This document shows, one piece after another, positions 18,268-27,303 of a DNA stretch of 64,000 nucleotides. The notes beneath the pieces are model-generated. The model did no database searches, was not told the origin of the DNA, and saw only the letters and a program-made list of their open reading frames with translations. The stretch comes from Thraustochytrium sp. TN22 (Eukaryota > Sar > Bigyra > Thraustochytrida > Thraustochytriidae), in contig JABLUY010000145.1 in NCBI GenBank assembly GCA_013306675.1, forward strand, positions 1 through 64,000. Direction: 5' to 3'. The position numbers were made by a program, and so were the translations under genes. How positions within the stretch are numbered: the first letter of the stretch is position 1; each line of letters begins with the position of its first letter.

Positions 18268-18718
18268 GTCTGTCTCCGCGCGATTCGGCAGACTTGGCCA
18301 TTTGTACAAGAAGGCTCGTTGTCGCCGATCGTCGTCGCTTGCGCTCGGTGCAGACGCAGCCAAAGGATACGGTCTTTGCGACGACGCCGACCAGCAACCT
18401 GCTGCTGCGCATAGTGATGACGCCGACCAGCAACCTGCTGCTGCGCATGGTGACGACGCTGACCAGCAACCTGCTGCTGCGCATACTCGGAGTCGCCACA
18501 AGAGCCGCGCGTGAGCTTGTCCGTGACGCCACGCACCATGTCCCTGCAGACATGTCTTCTTCATGCGGCGACGCTCGTCGCCGAGCTGCGTCTCCGCGCG
18601 ATTCGGCTGTCTTGGACGTGCGCGAAAGAACAGATTGCACAGAAAAGCTCGCTTTTTCAAAGTATCGTCGCCAGCGGAATAGAAATCATCATCGTCGTCG
18701 TTTGCGCTCGGTGCAGGC
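18268..18718 (-). pseudogene. Degenerate tandem duplicate of the 3' end of the adjacent BTB-GTPase gene
   Basis: Block A (about 18268-18587) is homologous to block B (about 18588-18889), which spans the 3' flank and last codons of the BTB-GTPase gene. Minus-strand translation of block A gives MVRGVTDKLTRGSCGDSEYA, against MVRGITLKLARGSYGDSEYV in the intact gene. The frame in the copy is shifted relative to the preceding GDERRRMKK segment, so it is a broken copy of the C-terminal tail. Within block A the segment corresponding to the QQVAGV stretch has expanded into three 36-bp units. Confidence 0.8.
18380..18487. repeat. 36-bp minisatellite, three units
   Basis: Three units starting at 18380, 18416 and 18452, each beginning GACGACGCCGACCAGCAACC or a close variant. 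They derive from the duplicated 3' end of the neighbouring GTPase gene, where the equivalent sequence is single copy near 18755-18790. Confidence 0.93.
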
Positions 18719-21025
18719 TTAGGAAATGGAGCAGCCAAAGGAGACGGTCTTTTTGACGACGCCGACAACGCCAGCAACCTGCTGCACGTACTCGGAGTCG
18801 CCGTAGGAGCCGCGCGCAAGCTTGAGCGTGATGCCACGGACCATGTCCTTGCAGACCTTTTTCATGTGGCGGCGCTTGTCGCCGTCGCGCGCCGCGCCCT
18901 CAAGAAGCCCAAGGTGCTGGTTGCGCTGGCGAATCAGGTCGACCGCGAGCTTCTTGAGCGTGTCCTTGTCGTGACGCAGAAACTGCATGTCCGCCGTAGG
19001 GACCTCGCGGCGGCCCTGCTCGAGGACCTTGATGGCCTCGGCGCGGTAGTGCCGATAGAGCACCTCAACATAGGGCTCAAGCTCGCCGCGGTGCAGCTGA
19101 TCCTGCTGTTCGGCGTCCAGGTTGTAAGCCCAGACGACGCGACTGTCGAAGAAGGACAGCACCGAAACGAGCTTGCCAAAGGCCGTGTCCTCGGCGTCCT
19201 CCGCAAGCGAGTCCGTGAGGTAGCCCGTGTACGCCTCATAGAGGGCGGCAGAGGACGGCGGCGGCTCGGTAATGTCTTCGATGGCGGCGGCGCGGCGCCA
19301 GCGCTTGCGCCACTCGCGCAGCGGGCGGTTCCACTCGGCCATGACATTGTTGGAGTTCCACTTGGTGAAGCACAAGAAGCAGGTGCCCTGGAGCTCGGCA
19401 AAAAGCTCCGTGAAGGTGAGGTAGTTGCCGACGATGGCCGGCGTGGCGCGCTCGCGCAGGTCCATGGCCATGAGCACGTTGCTGATGACGCGCATGCGCA
19501 AAATCGCATTCGTCGACAACATGATCTGCTCCAGCAGCTCCACGTCCGTCACACTCGTGTCGGCGCCCAGCCCCTGCGTGTCAATGTACGACATGAGGCT
19601 CCCGTCGACGTGGCCGTCGCGCAGCAGCGCGCCGCGCGTGCCCTGCGCCTGCCCGCCCGAGACGCGGCACTCCGTGGACGAGTTCAGAATCGTCTGCATC
19701 GTGGACGACTTGCCCGCACCCGTGTTGCCGACAATGATCAGGTTGAAACTCAGCTGCGCCTCCACCTCGCGTGCGTCCTCCCAGTGCGTGCGGCGGTGCT
19801 TGTCCAGGATGAGTGCGCGGCTCAGCTCTAGCTCCACGCGCCGCAGCTCGATGCGTGCCTCCTCCCGCTTGCGCGCGCCGCGTGCCAGGCGCGCCTGTAG
19901 TGCCTCGCGCTCCGCCTCCAGCCGCGCCACCTCGGCGGCCGTCGCCTGGTCCACGTGCTGCAGTGCCTCGCGCCGCAGCAGCGCATGCACGGGCTCGAAT
20001 CGAAAGTACCGCGCTGCGTCTAGCAGGTCCTGGAAGCCCGCTGTCCCGTACGCGGGCACCTGCACCAGGCTCGCCGCCGCCTCGTCCACGGGCCGCGGCG
20101 ACCGCAGCACGCGCATGAAGAGCTCCGCTGCGCCTGGATCCTGGTCCACGAAGATGCACCCTTCCGCGTCGCGCTCCGGCTCCTCCTCCTCGCCGCGCAC
20201 CAGCGACGACAGCAGCCAGTCTACGCGGCACACCGTCGCGGCTTTGGTCGCAAGCACCTTGCCCCCCACATTCACGCGGACAACGGCGCTTGCAGCGCTG
20301 CCGCTACTGCTGTTCGTTGTCGTCGTCGTCGCTGTCGCCGCCGCCGTCTTCGCGGGAGCCGCGGGGGGCGTGGGATTCGCTGGGGCCTCCGGTGCGGCGA
20401 CGCTCGGCACGTCTAGGTCCCAGTTGTCCTCGTCCTCGTCCTCTTCGCCCTCGGCAAATTGTGCGAGCGTCGCGTTCGCGTTCGCGTGCTCGTCGGCGTC
20501 CTGCGCCGCCTCCTCCGGGACATCCAGGTCCCAGTTGTCCTCGTCCTCGTCCTCGGTGCCCTCGGCAAATTGCGCGAGCGTCGCTTCGGCGTGCTCGTCG
20601 GCGTCCTGCGCCGCCTCCTCCGGGACATCCAGGTCCCAGTTGTCGTCGCCTTCCTCGTCACCAGATGCGTCCGCGAAGCGCGCGAGCCCCGCCACCAGCG
20701 CATCGCTCGCGGCGGCGGTGCCCTTGGCCTCCAGGTCGTTCCCGCCCGTCGAGAACGCATACGCGTCCTCGTGCGCCACCGCCGCTGCCGCCGCCGTCTT
20801 GCGGAGCTGCTGCGCCAGCTGCGGCGAGTCATCGGCCTTGCAGGATCCCTGGTCGTCGTGCGCGTCCGCGGCCTCGCCGCTCTCGCGCTCCGTCGGCGCC
20901 GCGTGCGGCTGGCCGGCGGCCGTCTCCATGCCCTTCCTGGCGCCGCGGCCCTCGCCGGGCGCGCCCTTGCGCAGCCCGCCCGCCAGCGGGTGCCGGGCGC
21001 TCGCGGGCGCCTCGCTCGCCAGCAT
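18719..21025 (-). CDS. BTB (KCTD-type) and AIG1-like GTPase fusion protein
   Basis: Start choice: ATG at 21025 (768 aa) or ATG at 20929 (736 aa, reading METAAGQ); the frame runs to 21370 but without ATG. Residues about 112-207 contain three imperfect acidic repeats, each with DNWDLDVPEEAAQDADEHA or a shortened form. Residues about 245-350 are a T1/KCTD-type BTB domain (VVRVNVGGKVLATK, then RYFRFEPVHALL). A charged coiled coil follows, then a P-loop GTPase (about 423-535) with G1 GNTGAGKSS, G3 DTQGLG and a G4-like TKWN in place of TKxD, closest to the AIG1/GIMAP group. The C-terminal region is helical. Function unknown; oligomer-scaffolded GTPase activity is inferred. Its 3' end is tandemly duplicated downstream. 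Confidence 0.85.
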   Translation of the reverse strand: MLASEAPASARHPLAGGLRKGAPGEGRGARKGMETAAGQPHAAPTERESGEAADAHDDQGSCKADDSPQLAQQLRKTAAAAAVAHEDAYAFSTGGNDLEAKGTAAASDALVAGLARFADASGDEEGDDNWDLDVPEEAAQDADEHAEATLAQFAEGTEDEDEDNWDLDVPEEAAQDADEHANANATLAQFAEGEEDEDEDNWDLDVPSVAAPEAPANPTPPAAPAKTAAATATTTTTNSSSGSAASAVVRVNVGGKVLATKAATVCRVDWLLSSLVRGEEEEPERDAEGCIFVDQDPGAAELFMRVLRSPRPVDEAAASLVQVPAYGTAGFQDLLDAARYFRFEPVHALLRREALQHVDQATAAEVARLEAEREALQARLARGARKREEARIELRRVELELSRALILDKHRRTHWEDAREVEAQLSFNLIIVGNTGAGKSSTMQTILNSSTECRVSGGQAQGTRGALLRDGHVDGSLMSYIDTQGLGADTSVTDVELLEQIMLSTNAILRMRVISNVLMAMDLRERATPAIVGNYLTFTELFAELQGTCFLCFTKWNSNNVMAEWNRPLREWRKRWRRAAAIEDITEPPPSSAALYEAYTGYLTDSLAEDAEDTAFGKLVSVLSFFDSRVVWAYNLDAEQQDQLHRGELEPYVEVLYRHYRAEAIKVLEQGRREVPTADMQFLRHDKDTLKKLAVDLIRQRNQHLGLLEGAARDGDKRRHMKKVCKDMVRGITLKLARGSYGDSEYVQQVAGVVGVVKKTVSFGCSIS

Positions 21026-22885
21026 CCCGCCGCCGCCGCCCGCGCGCGTGCCGAGCGCGCTGCGTCGGCCGGGCGCGAGAGGCTGAATGGATGAATGGAT
21101 GGATGGATGGCGGCCGCGTGCCGCCTCGCACGCGCCGCCCCCGCCCGCTCCGGCCGGGCTCGTGCGCGGCGGCGGCCGCGCGGGCGGCGCCGCGGGCTCG
21201 AGCGCGCCGCGGGCGCGCCCGGCCCCGGCCGTCGCCGGCGAGCTCGCGGCGGGGCGGTCCAGGGGCGGGCGGGACCCGGCGCCTTGGCACGGTAGGAGCA
21301 CGCAGGAGCACTGGGACGGGACGAAGACGACGTACCTGTAGGCTGCGGAGGCAGGGGACGAGGGCGACAACTACGTTCGAGGGCTCGGAGCGCAGCGAGG
21401 CCCGGACGGCGGTGGTGGTCGACGGTGGCTGTGCTGCGAGATGCCCGCTGAAGAAGATGATGGCGGAGGACCGAGCACGCGTGAGGCTCGGACCTGGGAC
21501 TGGGCCACGTGACAAGGGACACAGGCCTAGGCGAACGCGAGGTGAGCGCTAATGGACGAATCGCAGACCCAGCTGTGCGGACAGCACGCACGACAACGCC
21601 CGAAGCTGTCTCGCTCGCCACGTTTCACATCGTCTGCAGATGTTGGGCTGCGAGGGACGGGAGCGGGGCCGCAGCGCGCGTGGCGCGTTGTCGCCCAAAC
21701 TCGCGTTAGGTGCTCAAACTCGCGTCAGGGCCCAAACTCGCGTCAGTGTCCTCTCGAAGTCATCGCATCGAGCGCTTGGGACGAGCATCGAATCTCACGC
21801 GACTCTGCTTCACTTCTAAAGAGTGCTTGTTCGCCGCATCTGGTGGCTGGTCATCATCATTGTCGTGCCCTTCGCACTCACCGTCAGGCTGTGCTGCTGG
21901 CAGTGCCGCTTCTTCCCAGCTTGGGATAGACGTAACGAGCTGCCGGACGTCATACTCGGTCTGGACCCGGACTCGGACTCCGGAGCGAGAGCAAACCCGC
22001 AACGTGCCGCACAAGTAGTAGCTGCAGCGACTCGGACGTGAGCAGGAACGAGTCCACCCTTGCTTGCTGGCGTTGCCGTTCGCGGCTCCTCGAGTTTCCG
22101 CTGAGCAACTACTGGCGGTCAGTGCGTGGATTCCGGCCCGGAGATCGGCAAGATGCACGAGTCTAGGCTCCAGCTGCCGCCGCTCCACACATTGAGAACA
22201 CTCAGGCTGTCAGGCTGGCCGGCCCGGTCCTCTGCTTCCTGGCGCCCAGCGGCGCCACGCCAACGAGCCGGCCAGCCAGGCTGAGCCAACCAGCACCTAC
22301 TGGTGGTCGCACGGCTCGCAATTCGGCGTTGCGTCAGCGACGGTCTCGTGTCGTCGCCCACCTGATCTTCCTCGCGTCCATCCCGGTGGCACGGCGCCAC
22401 GCACGAACCCCCCGCCGTCGTCCACGCGTCGTCCCCTCGCCGCCGTGACGGGGCCTTGTCCGCAATTCCACGTGCCAGCCAGAGGACTCGGCGTCCACCG
22501 CGCGCTGGTCGCGGTCGCCCACGACGGCCGCCACGCCGAGGTCGCCGAGGTCGCCGAGGTCGGGACACGCCGTGCGTCAGACCTGCAGAACCGCGCCCTG
22601 GCAGCTGCAATCCGCCCGCGGCGGGCGGGCGGCCCTGCGCGGCCGGGGCGCCGCCCGCCGGCCAGGGCCGCGGGCGGCCGAACCGCGCGGCGGCGGCGAG
22701 AGGCTCAGCTGGATGGATGGATGGATGGCAGCGCCGGCCTCCGAGTTCGCCGCGCCCGCCGAAGACGCTGACGCGCGCCGGCAGACCGGCAACGCGAGGC
22801 CGCGGCAGAACGGGCAGGCAGCGCGCTCGCGGCGCGCTCGCGGCGGCCAGGCGGGCCGACCCGTGGCGAATCGGCGGCGAGAACG
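21026..22885. promoter_or_regulatory. Divergent intergenic region between BTB-GTPase and EI24-like genes
   Basis: Contains GGAT microsatellites at 21085-21110 and 22711-22728, each near one of the two divergent start codons and preceded by a similar GCGAGAGGCT motif. Three copies of a roughly 18-bp element with CAAACTCGCGT lie at 21695-21755. The middle (21500-22450) is AT-richer and shows no convincing gene. Promoters for both flanking genes must lie here. Confidence 0.5.
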
Positions 22886-23887
22886 ATGGGCAGGAACCAG
22901 GATGCCGCGCGGCGGCCGGAGGAAGTGCCCGTGGCGCGCGAGCTGACCGCAGAGGAGGTGCGGCAGCTGGAGGAGCAGCGGCGGCCGGGGCCGGCGTACG
23001 GGCAGGGCCAGGAGCAGGACGTGCAGCGGCAGGAGCAGGGCGTGTATCAGACGCCGGCGCAGCAGCCGCTGGAGCCGGGGGAGACGCCGCGCTCGGGGCT
23101 GTGCTTCGCGTGGAACACCACGTACAACATGCGCGGCGCGACGGCGGTGCTCAAGACGCCGGCGTTGTGGAAGACGATGATCTGCCCGCTGATTCTGACG
23201 TGCCTGAGCTCGGTGATTGTCTTCATCATCCTCATGGCGACCGTCTTCCCCGCGCAGGCGTACGCCATGGAGGCGGGCACCATCATGGGCATGGGCGCGT
23301 CCTGGTTCGTCTCCTTCTGGATCACGCTCGTGGAAACGGCCCTCATTATCACGATCGTCTTCGTGGCGATTCTCGCCGACATTCAGCAGACAATCTTCGA
23401 CAAGACCTACGACTTGCGCACCTCGCAGCCCGCCAAGATGTCCATCCTGCACAACGGCAAGTGCTGCCCGTGCTGCACCAACTGCGGCTACCTGGCGTTC
23501 CTGCGCATCACGCTGGCCATCGTCACCTCGCCTCTCAACCTCGTGCCGCTGCTGGGTAACTGGATCTGGGCGCTCATCAACGGCAACTACTACGCCTGGT
23601 CGCTGCACCAGGACTACTTTATGTTGCACGGCATCACCGACTTCCACGACCAGCACCGTATCGTGCGCAAGCACTCCTTCTACACCACCTTTGGCACCAC
23701 CGGCTCCTTTCTCGAGACCATGCCCTTTGGCATCGGCACCTTTTTCATGTTCGCCAATGCCGCCGGCGCCGCCATTTACGCCGCCGAGCGCGAGCCGGCC
23801 ATGCAGTTCCTGCGCGAGAAGCAGGCGCGCAAGCAGCGCAAGCAGCAGCAGCAGCAGCAGCAAGGCCGCGCTCTCAACATGGCTTGA
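22886..23887 (+). CDS. EI24 / RRT8-like multi-pass membrane protein
   Basis: 333 aa from ATG 22886 (ACGATGG context). Residues 1-70 are hydrophilic and Gln/Glu-rich. Membrane segments are visible near 98-121, 139-163 and 200-230, with a further hydrophobic stretch near the C-terminus (FFMFANAAGAAIYA). The segment PLNLVPLLGNWIWALING followed by an aromatic helix resembles the EI24 / CysZ / fungal RRT8-LDS family core (LN-IP-VG----L-NG). A cysteine cluster CCPCCTNC lies at 193-200, perhaps acylated or metal binding. The tail contains a polyglutamine run. In fungi this family is found on lipid droplets and spore membranes; the role here is unknown. Confidence 0.7.
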   Translation: MGRNQDAARRPEEVPVARELTAEEVRQLEEQRRPGPAYGQGQEQDVQRQEQGVYQTPAQQPLEPGETPRSGLCFAWNTTYNMRGATAVLKTPALWKTMICPLILTCLSSVIVFIILMATVFPAQAYAMEAGTIMGMGASWFVSFWITLVETALIITIVFVAILADIQQTIFDKTYDLRTSQPAKMSILHNGKCCPCCTNCGYLAFLRITLAIVTSPLNLVPLLGNWIWALINGNYYAWSLHQDYFMLHGITDFHDQHRIVRKHSFYTTFGTTGSFLETMPFGIGTFFMFANAAGAAIYAAEREPAMQFLREKQARKQRKQQQQQQQGRALNMA

Positions 23888-25287
23888 CGCATTGGCGATC
23901 AGAGCGAGCGAGTGAGCGAGCATGTGTGCGATAAACCTTTGATCATGTGATGATTGCCGAGGCCTTGGGGCGATCAGAGCGAGCGAGCGAGCGAGCGATA
24001 AACCTTTGATCATGTGACGATTGCCGAGGCCTTGGGTCAACTTGCCGCCAGCCACATGTTTTTTCGTCACCATCCGTTGCTTCGTAGTCCGGGCCGTGCC
24101 GGGCCGCGCAGGCTTAGTCATACCCGTCCTGGGCCATCAGGATGCACCACAACGGCACGCACACACAGCAGGCGCGACCAGGACCTTGCTCGGCGATCGG
24201 CGGCGATCGCACAACTAGCTCGCCGACCAGGTTCACGTTGACACGAGGCGCGCGACTCAACCGCAGCCTGCTTCATCTTCGCGAGCCTCGGCGGGTCTCG
24301 GCGAGCCTCCACGCTCCGCCGGCCGCGGCGGACCCGCTGCGGACGCGCGCCGCGCGGCCGCCTTGCGCGTTCCGACGCGGTCTCCGCACAGCCCGCAGCC
24401 TCATCAGCGTTGCACAGCTAGGCCTCGGCGCTGCGGCCCTGCCATGCCGAGGTCTCCTGATCCGCGAAGCAGCCAGGTCCTCCCTCCACGCCACGCAGGC
24501 CGGCCGGCGGGCAGGCAGCCATCCAGGCGGCGGTCGCGTCTGCTGCCGCTCGCCCCGCGCGCTGCGTCGCGCCCGTCTCGCGCTCCTGGCCTTGCCTTGC
24601 ACCGCGTCCCTGCGCGGGACCTCCTCTTCATCGGCCGCCACAGCTAGTCGCGCGGTGCACGCAGCACCGCGCGCAGCACCGCGGCCTGCGGCCTGCGGCC
24701 TCGCTCGGCCTGCGACCAGCCCCGGCCGGCCGGCGCGGGCCTCCCTCCTCCCTCCTCCCTCCTCCGCCGCCGCTCCCGCGCGCCCCGCCTCGGCCGCGGC
24801 GGGCTTTGATTCATTCATTCAAGCTTTAGCCGCGACATCTCTGAGGGAACCCGCCGCGCGGCGCGTGCACGGCGGCTGACCCGGCCGTGCCCGTCAGGCT
24901 GAGCGGAGGCAGGTGCCAGGCGCTCGGTGCCGCCGCGCGGGTCCTCCGGTCGCGGCGCGCGCCCGGGGGCGCGGGCGGCGGGCCGGCGCCGCCCGCGGGC
25001 CGGGCGCGCCTCGCTCGAGGCGGGCGCGGCCTGGCGTCGTGGCCTTCATCATTAATTATCATCGTCATCGTCATCGCTTGTCCGCGAGGCATCCGGCCGG
25101 CGCGCAGACCCCGAACGCCGGCGTGCCCGCGCGCGGCGCGGCGCGGCGCGGCGAGGCGAGGCGAGGCGAGGCGAGGCGCGCGGCGCGAGCGCGGAGGCGC
25201 GCCCCGGCGCGCGGCGCGCGAGCAGCGCGCGAGCGGGCGGGCGGCCGTGGCGAGGCGCGGCGCGGCACGGCCGCGCAGCAGGGCGGC
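23888..25287. other. Intergenic region with tandem duplication
   Basis: Contains the duplication at 23894-24036 directly after the EI24-like gene, then GC-rich DNA with no recognisable gene. Long frames on both strands (for example over 24270-24880) consist of Arg/Ala/Pro low complexity and have no gene-like codon pattern. The last part is the leader of the next gene. Confidence 0.5.
23894..24036. repeat. Tandem duplication of about 70 bp immediately 3' of the EI24-like gene
   Basis: Copy 1 (about 23894-23968) and copy 2 (about 23969-24036) share GCGATCAGAGCGAGCGAG and CGATAAACCTTTGATCATGT followed by GATTGCCGAGGCCTTGG. They differ mainly in the length of the internal GAGC microsatellite. 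The first copy starts only about 7 bp after the stop codon. Confidence 0.9.
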
Positions 25288-26232
25288 ATGCTCGGGCTCT
25301 TCCCGCCCGGCGGCGGCGCCGCGGCGGCCGCCGAGCAGCAGCGGCGCGCGCGCGAGGAGCGCGCGCGGGAGCGCGAGGAGAAGCAGCTGCAGCGGAAGCA
25401 GCAGCAGCCGCAGCGGCGGAGAGGACGGCTGACGCGTGATGAAGGCGAGGCAGGGCGGACCGCGCAAGACGACCAGCACCCGGCGCCGGGCGCCACGCCG
25501 CCGACGGCGCGCTTTGCGGGCGGCGTGCGGAGGCAGCGCTACGAGGTGGGCGGCAAGGCCAAGGACCTGGAGGGCGCCGGCGGTGCCGCCGCCGCCGCCG
25601 CCGCCGCCATCCCGGAGACGGAGGACCGACCCGAGAGCGAGGGCAGGTCCAGCAGCGGCAGTGTGCACTGGGCAAGCGACGACGAGCGCGCGGCGACGCA
25701 GCCACCGCGCCCCGCGAGCAGGCGCGCGCGCATCAAGCAGTGGTTCGCCACCAAGACTCGCGGCGACGGCGCCGGCGCCGGCGAGGGCGCTGCTACCTCC
25801 GCCGCTGCTGTGACGACCTCCAGCGAGAAGCGACACATGCCCAAGGTCTCCTCCATGGTCCTGGCGTCCCAGGGTGGCGCGACCCTGGGCAACCTTGCGG
25901 CGCACGGCCGCCCCGGCCACCGCCGCACGCGCAGCGCCATCCTTGCCGCGCGCGGCATGGAGTACGAGCACGCGCACGACGTGCAGCAAGAGGTCTGGCC
26001 CGAGTGCGCCTGGTCGCGCTGCAAGCTGCAGGACGGGCCTGACATGGAGGCCCCGCCGCTCCCGGCGCCGCCGCCGCTCCCGGCCAAGCGCCGCTCCTGC
26101 ACGGCCGACGGCGCCGCAGCTCCGCCGCCACTGCCGCCCTTCCCGCCGCACGTGCTTTCCGACGAACCCGATCTGGCGCTGCTCAACGCGCGCATGGATT
26201 GCCATCCCACGGGCCGCCGGCCCTCCGTGTAG
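25288..26232 (+). CDS. Low-complexity hypothetical protein with proline-rich tail
   Basis: 314 aa from ATG 25288 (MLGLFPPGGG); the frame extends upstream without a better ATG. It begins with an Ala/Gln/Arg-rich helical segment (EEQ/REER type), has poly-Ala and Ser-rich stretches, basic patches such as ASRRARIKQWFATK, a conserved-looking segment SEKRHMPKVSSMVL, and a proline-rich stretch PPLPAPPPLPAKRR that could bind SH3 or EVH1 domains. No family is recognised. The regular codon bias toward the stop supports coding. Confidence 0.5.
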   Translation: MLGLFPPGGGAAAAAEQQRRAREERAREREEKQLQRKQQQPQRRRGRLTRDEGEAGRTAQDDQHPAPGATPPTARFAGGVRRQRYEVGGKAKDLEGAGGAAAAAAAAIPETEDRPESEGRSSSGSVHWASDDERAATQPPRPASRRARIKQWFATKTRGDGAGAGEGAATSAAAVTTSSEKRHMPKVSSMVLASQGGATLGNLAAHGRPGHRRTRSAILAARGMEYEHAHDVQQEVWPECAWSRCKLQDGPDMEAPPLPAPPPLPAKRRSCTADGAAAPPPLPPFPPHVLSDEPDLALLNARMDCHPTGRRPSV

Positions 26233-26352
26233 TCGACGCTACGGCGCGACCAGCTGGGCTCATGACCATCACATCCCTTTTTACCAGAAGAGCAGCGCAC
26301 CCAGACGTCGCCTGCCTATCATCGCTATCCTTATTGAATTCATGAAGTGACA

Positions 26353-27303
26353 TCAAACCTGTGCAAGGGCCGCGTCCGCCTCGAGCGCGTCACGCGTCGA
26401 GACCGCCTCAATTTCCGCCATCTCTTGGTGCTCCGAGCAGCTCGATGCCCCGCGCGGGCGCCCTTGCGCCGGAGGCGCCCCGCGCTTGGGCAGCTGGTTG
26501 CCATCATCATCGAAGCCGCGGTACATGAGGATCGCGCTGTAGACGAGGCCCCGGCCCAGGGGCGCTGTGGAGCAAAAGATGACGATGGAGACGCCAATGG
26601 CCGCCCAGGCGTCTGCCACGCTTGCGTTCACAGTGCCCTTGTGCGTGAGGGAGACCGCTGCGGCCACCAGCACTGCCGAGCTGCGCAGAGTGTCGGCCAT
26701 CACGTGCGTGTAGGCACTGCACATGTTGTTGTTGGAAGCCACCACGCCGCCACCGCCATCCGACGCTGTCTCGCGCTCGTAGACGTCATAGCCGAAGAGA
26801 TGCTTGAGATAGCCGAAGCATGTCATGCTGACGATGTCAATGGACATGTTGATGCATGCGAACACCAGCATGATGGTGTCGTTGGCGTCCTCCTCCACGG
26901 GCTTCAAGATCACGGCGCTCGAGGCGTCAACCACAATGTAGATGCTTGTTGCGACGAGCGCCGTCACACTCACGAGCGGGATGAAGAACTCAAGCTGCAC
27001 GCGCTTGCGGTCACACACCCCGCGCGCCTTGAGCCCCTCCGCATACATGTTCATTCCGTACGAGAATGCATCCACTAGCATACACGATGAGTCGCCCAGC
27101 AGCGACAGGCTGTTGGCCACATATGCGGCTACCAGCTGCGCGATCGCGAACCCGCCAAAGAGTACCAGCTCTAGTGCAAGCACCCTCATGTTGAGCTTGT
27201 GTGGCGATCCCTTGCCGCCCGCAGCCACAGCCGCACCGGCCTCGACCTCGGTCTCGGCCTCGGCCGGGCACGCGCTCGCCGCATCGCGATCGGCCTTCAT
27301 CAT
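26353..27303 (-). CDS. Cation diffusion facilitator-type metal transporter, paralogue 1
   Basis: 316 aa from the ATGATG at 27303; the frame continues upstream through a GAGC microsatellite without ATG. Six hydrophobic segments follow a charged N-terminus. CDF hallmarks are SLSLLGDSSCMLVDAF in TM2 and SAYTHVMADTLRSSAV (HxxxD) in TM5. CDF proteins export Zn, Mn or related cations as dimers, using TM2 HxxxD plus TM5 HxxxD. Here the TM2 His is Cys (D71, C74, D78) while the TM5 His200/Asp204 pair is kept. The usual cytoplasmic C-terminal domain of about 90 residues is nearly absent. A TMEM163-like protein is the alternative. It is divergent from a clear paralogue at 28778. Confidence 0.82.
   Translation of the reverse strand: MMKADRDAASACPAEAETEVEAGAAVAAGGKGSPHKLNMRVLALELVLFGGFAIAQLVAAYVANSLSLLGDSSCMLVDAFSYGMNMYAEGLKARGVCDRKRVQLEFFIPLVSVTALVATSIYIVVDASSAVILKPVEEDANDTIMLVFACINMSIDIVSMTCFGYLKHLFGYDVYERETASDGGGGVVASNNNMCSAYTHVMADTLRSSAVLVAAAVSLTHKGTVNASVADAWAAIGVSIVIFCSTAPLGRGLVYSAILMYRGFDDDGNQLPKRGAPPAQGRPRGASSCSEHQEMAEIEAVSTRDALEADAALAQV

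Noticed and set aside
19425-21552. Long plus-strand Ser/Arg/Pro-rich frames
   Set aside because: Antisense shadows of the BTB-GTPase gene, whose conserved motifs are on the minus strand.
24273-24818. 181-residue minus-strand frame beginning at an ATG
   Set aside because: Composition is Arg/Ala/Gly low complexity with weak codon bias and no motif; best explained as chance.
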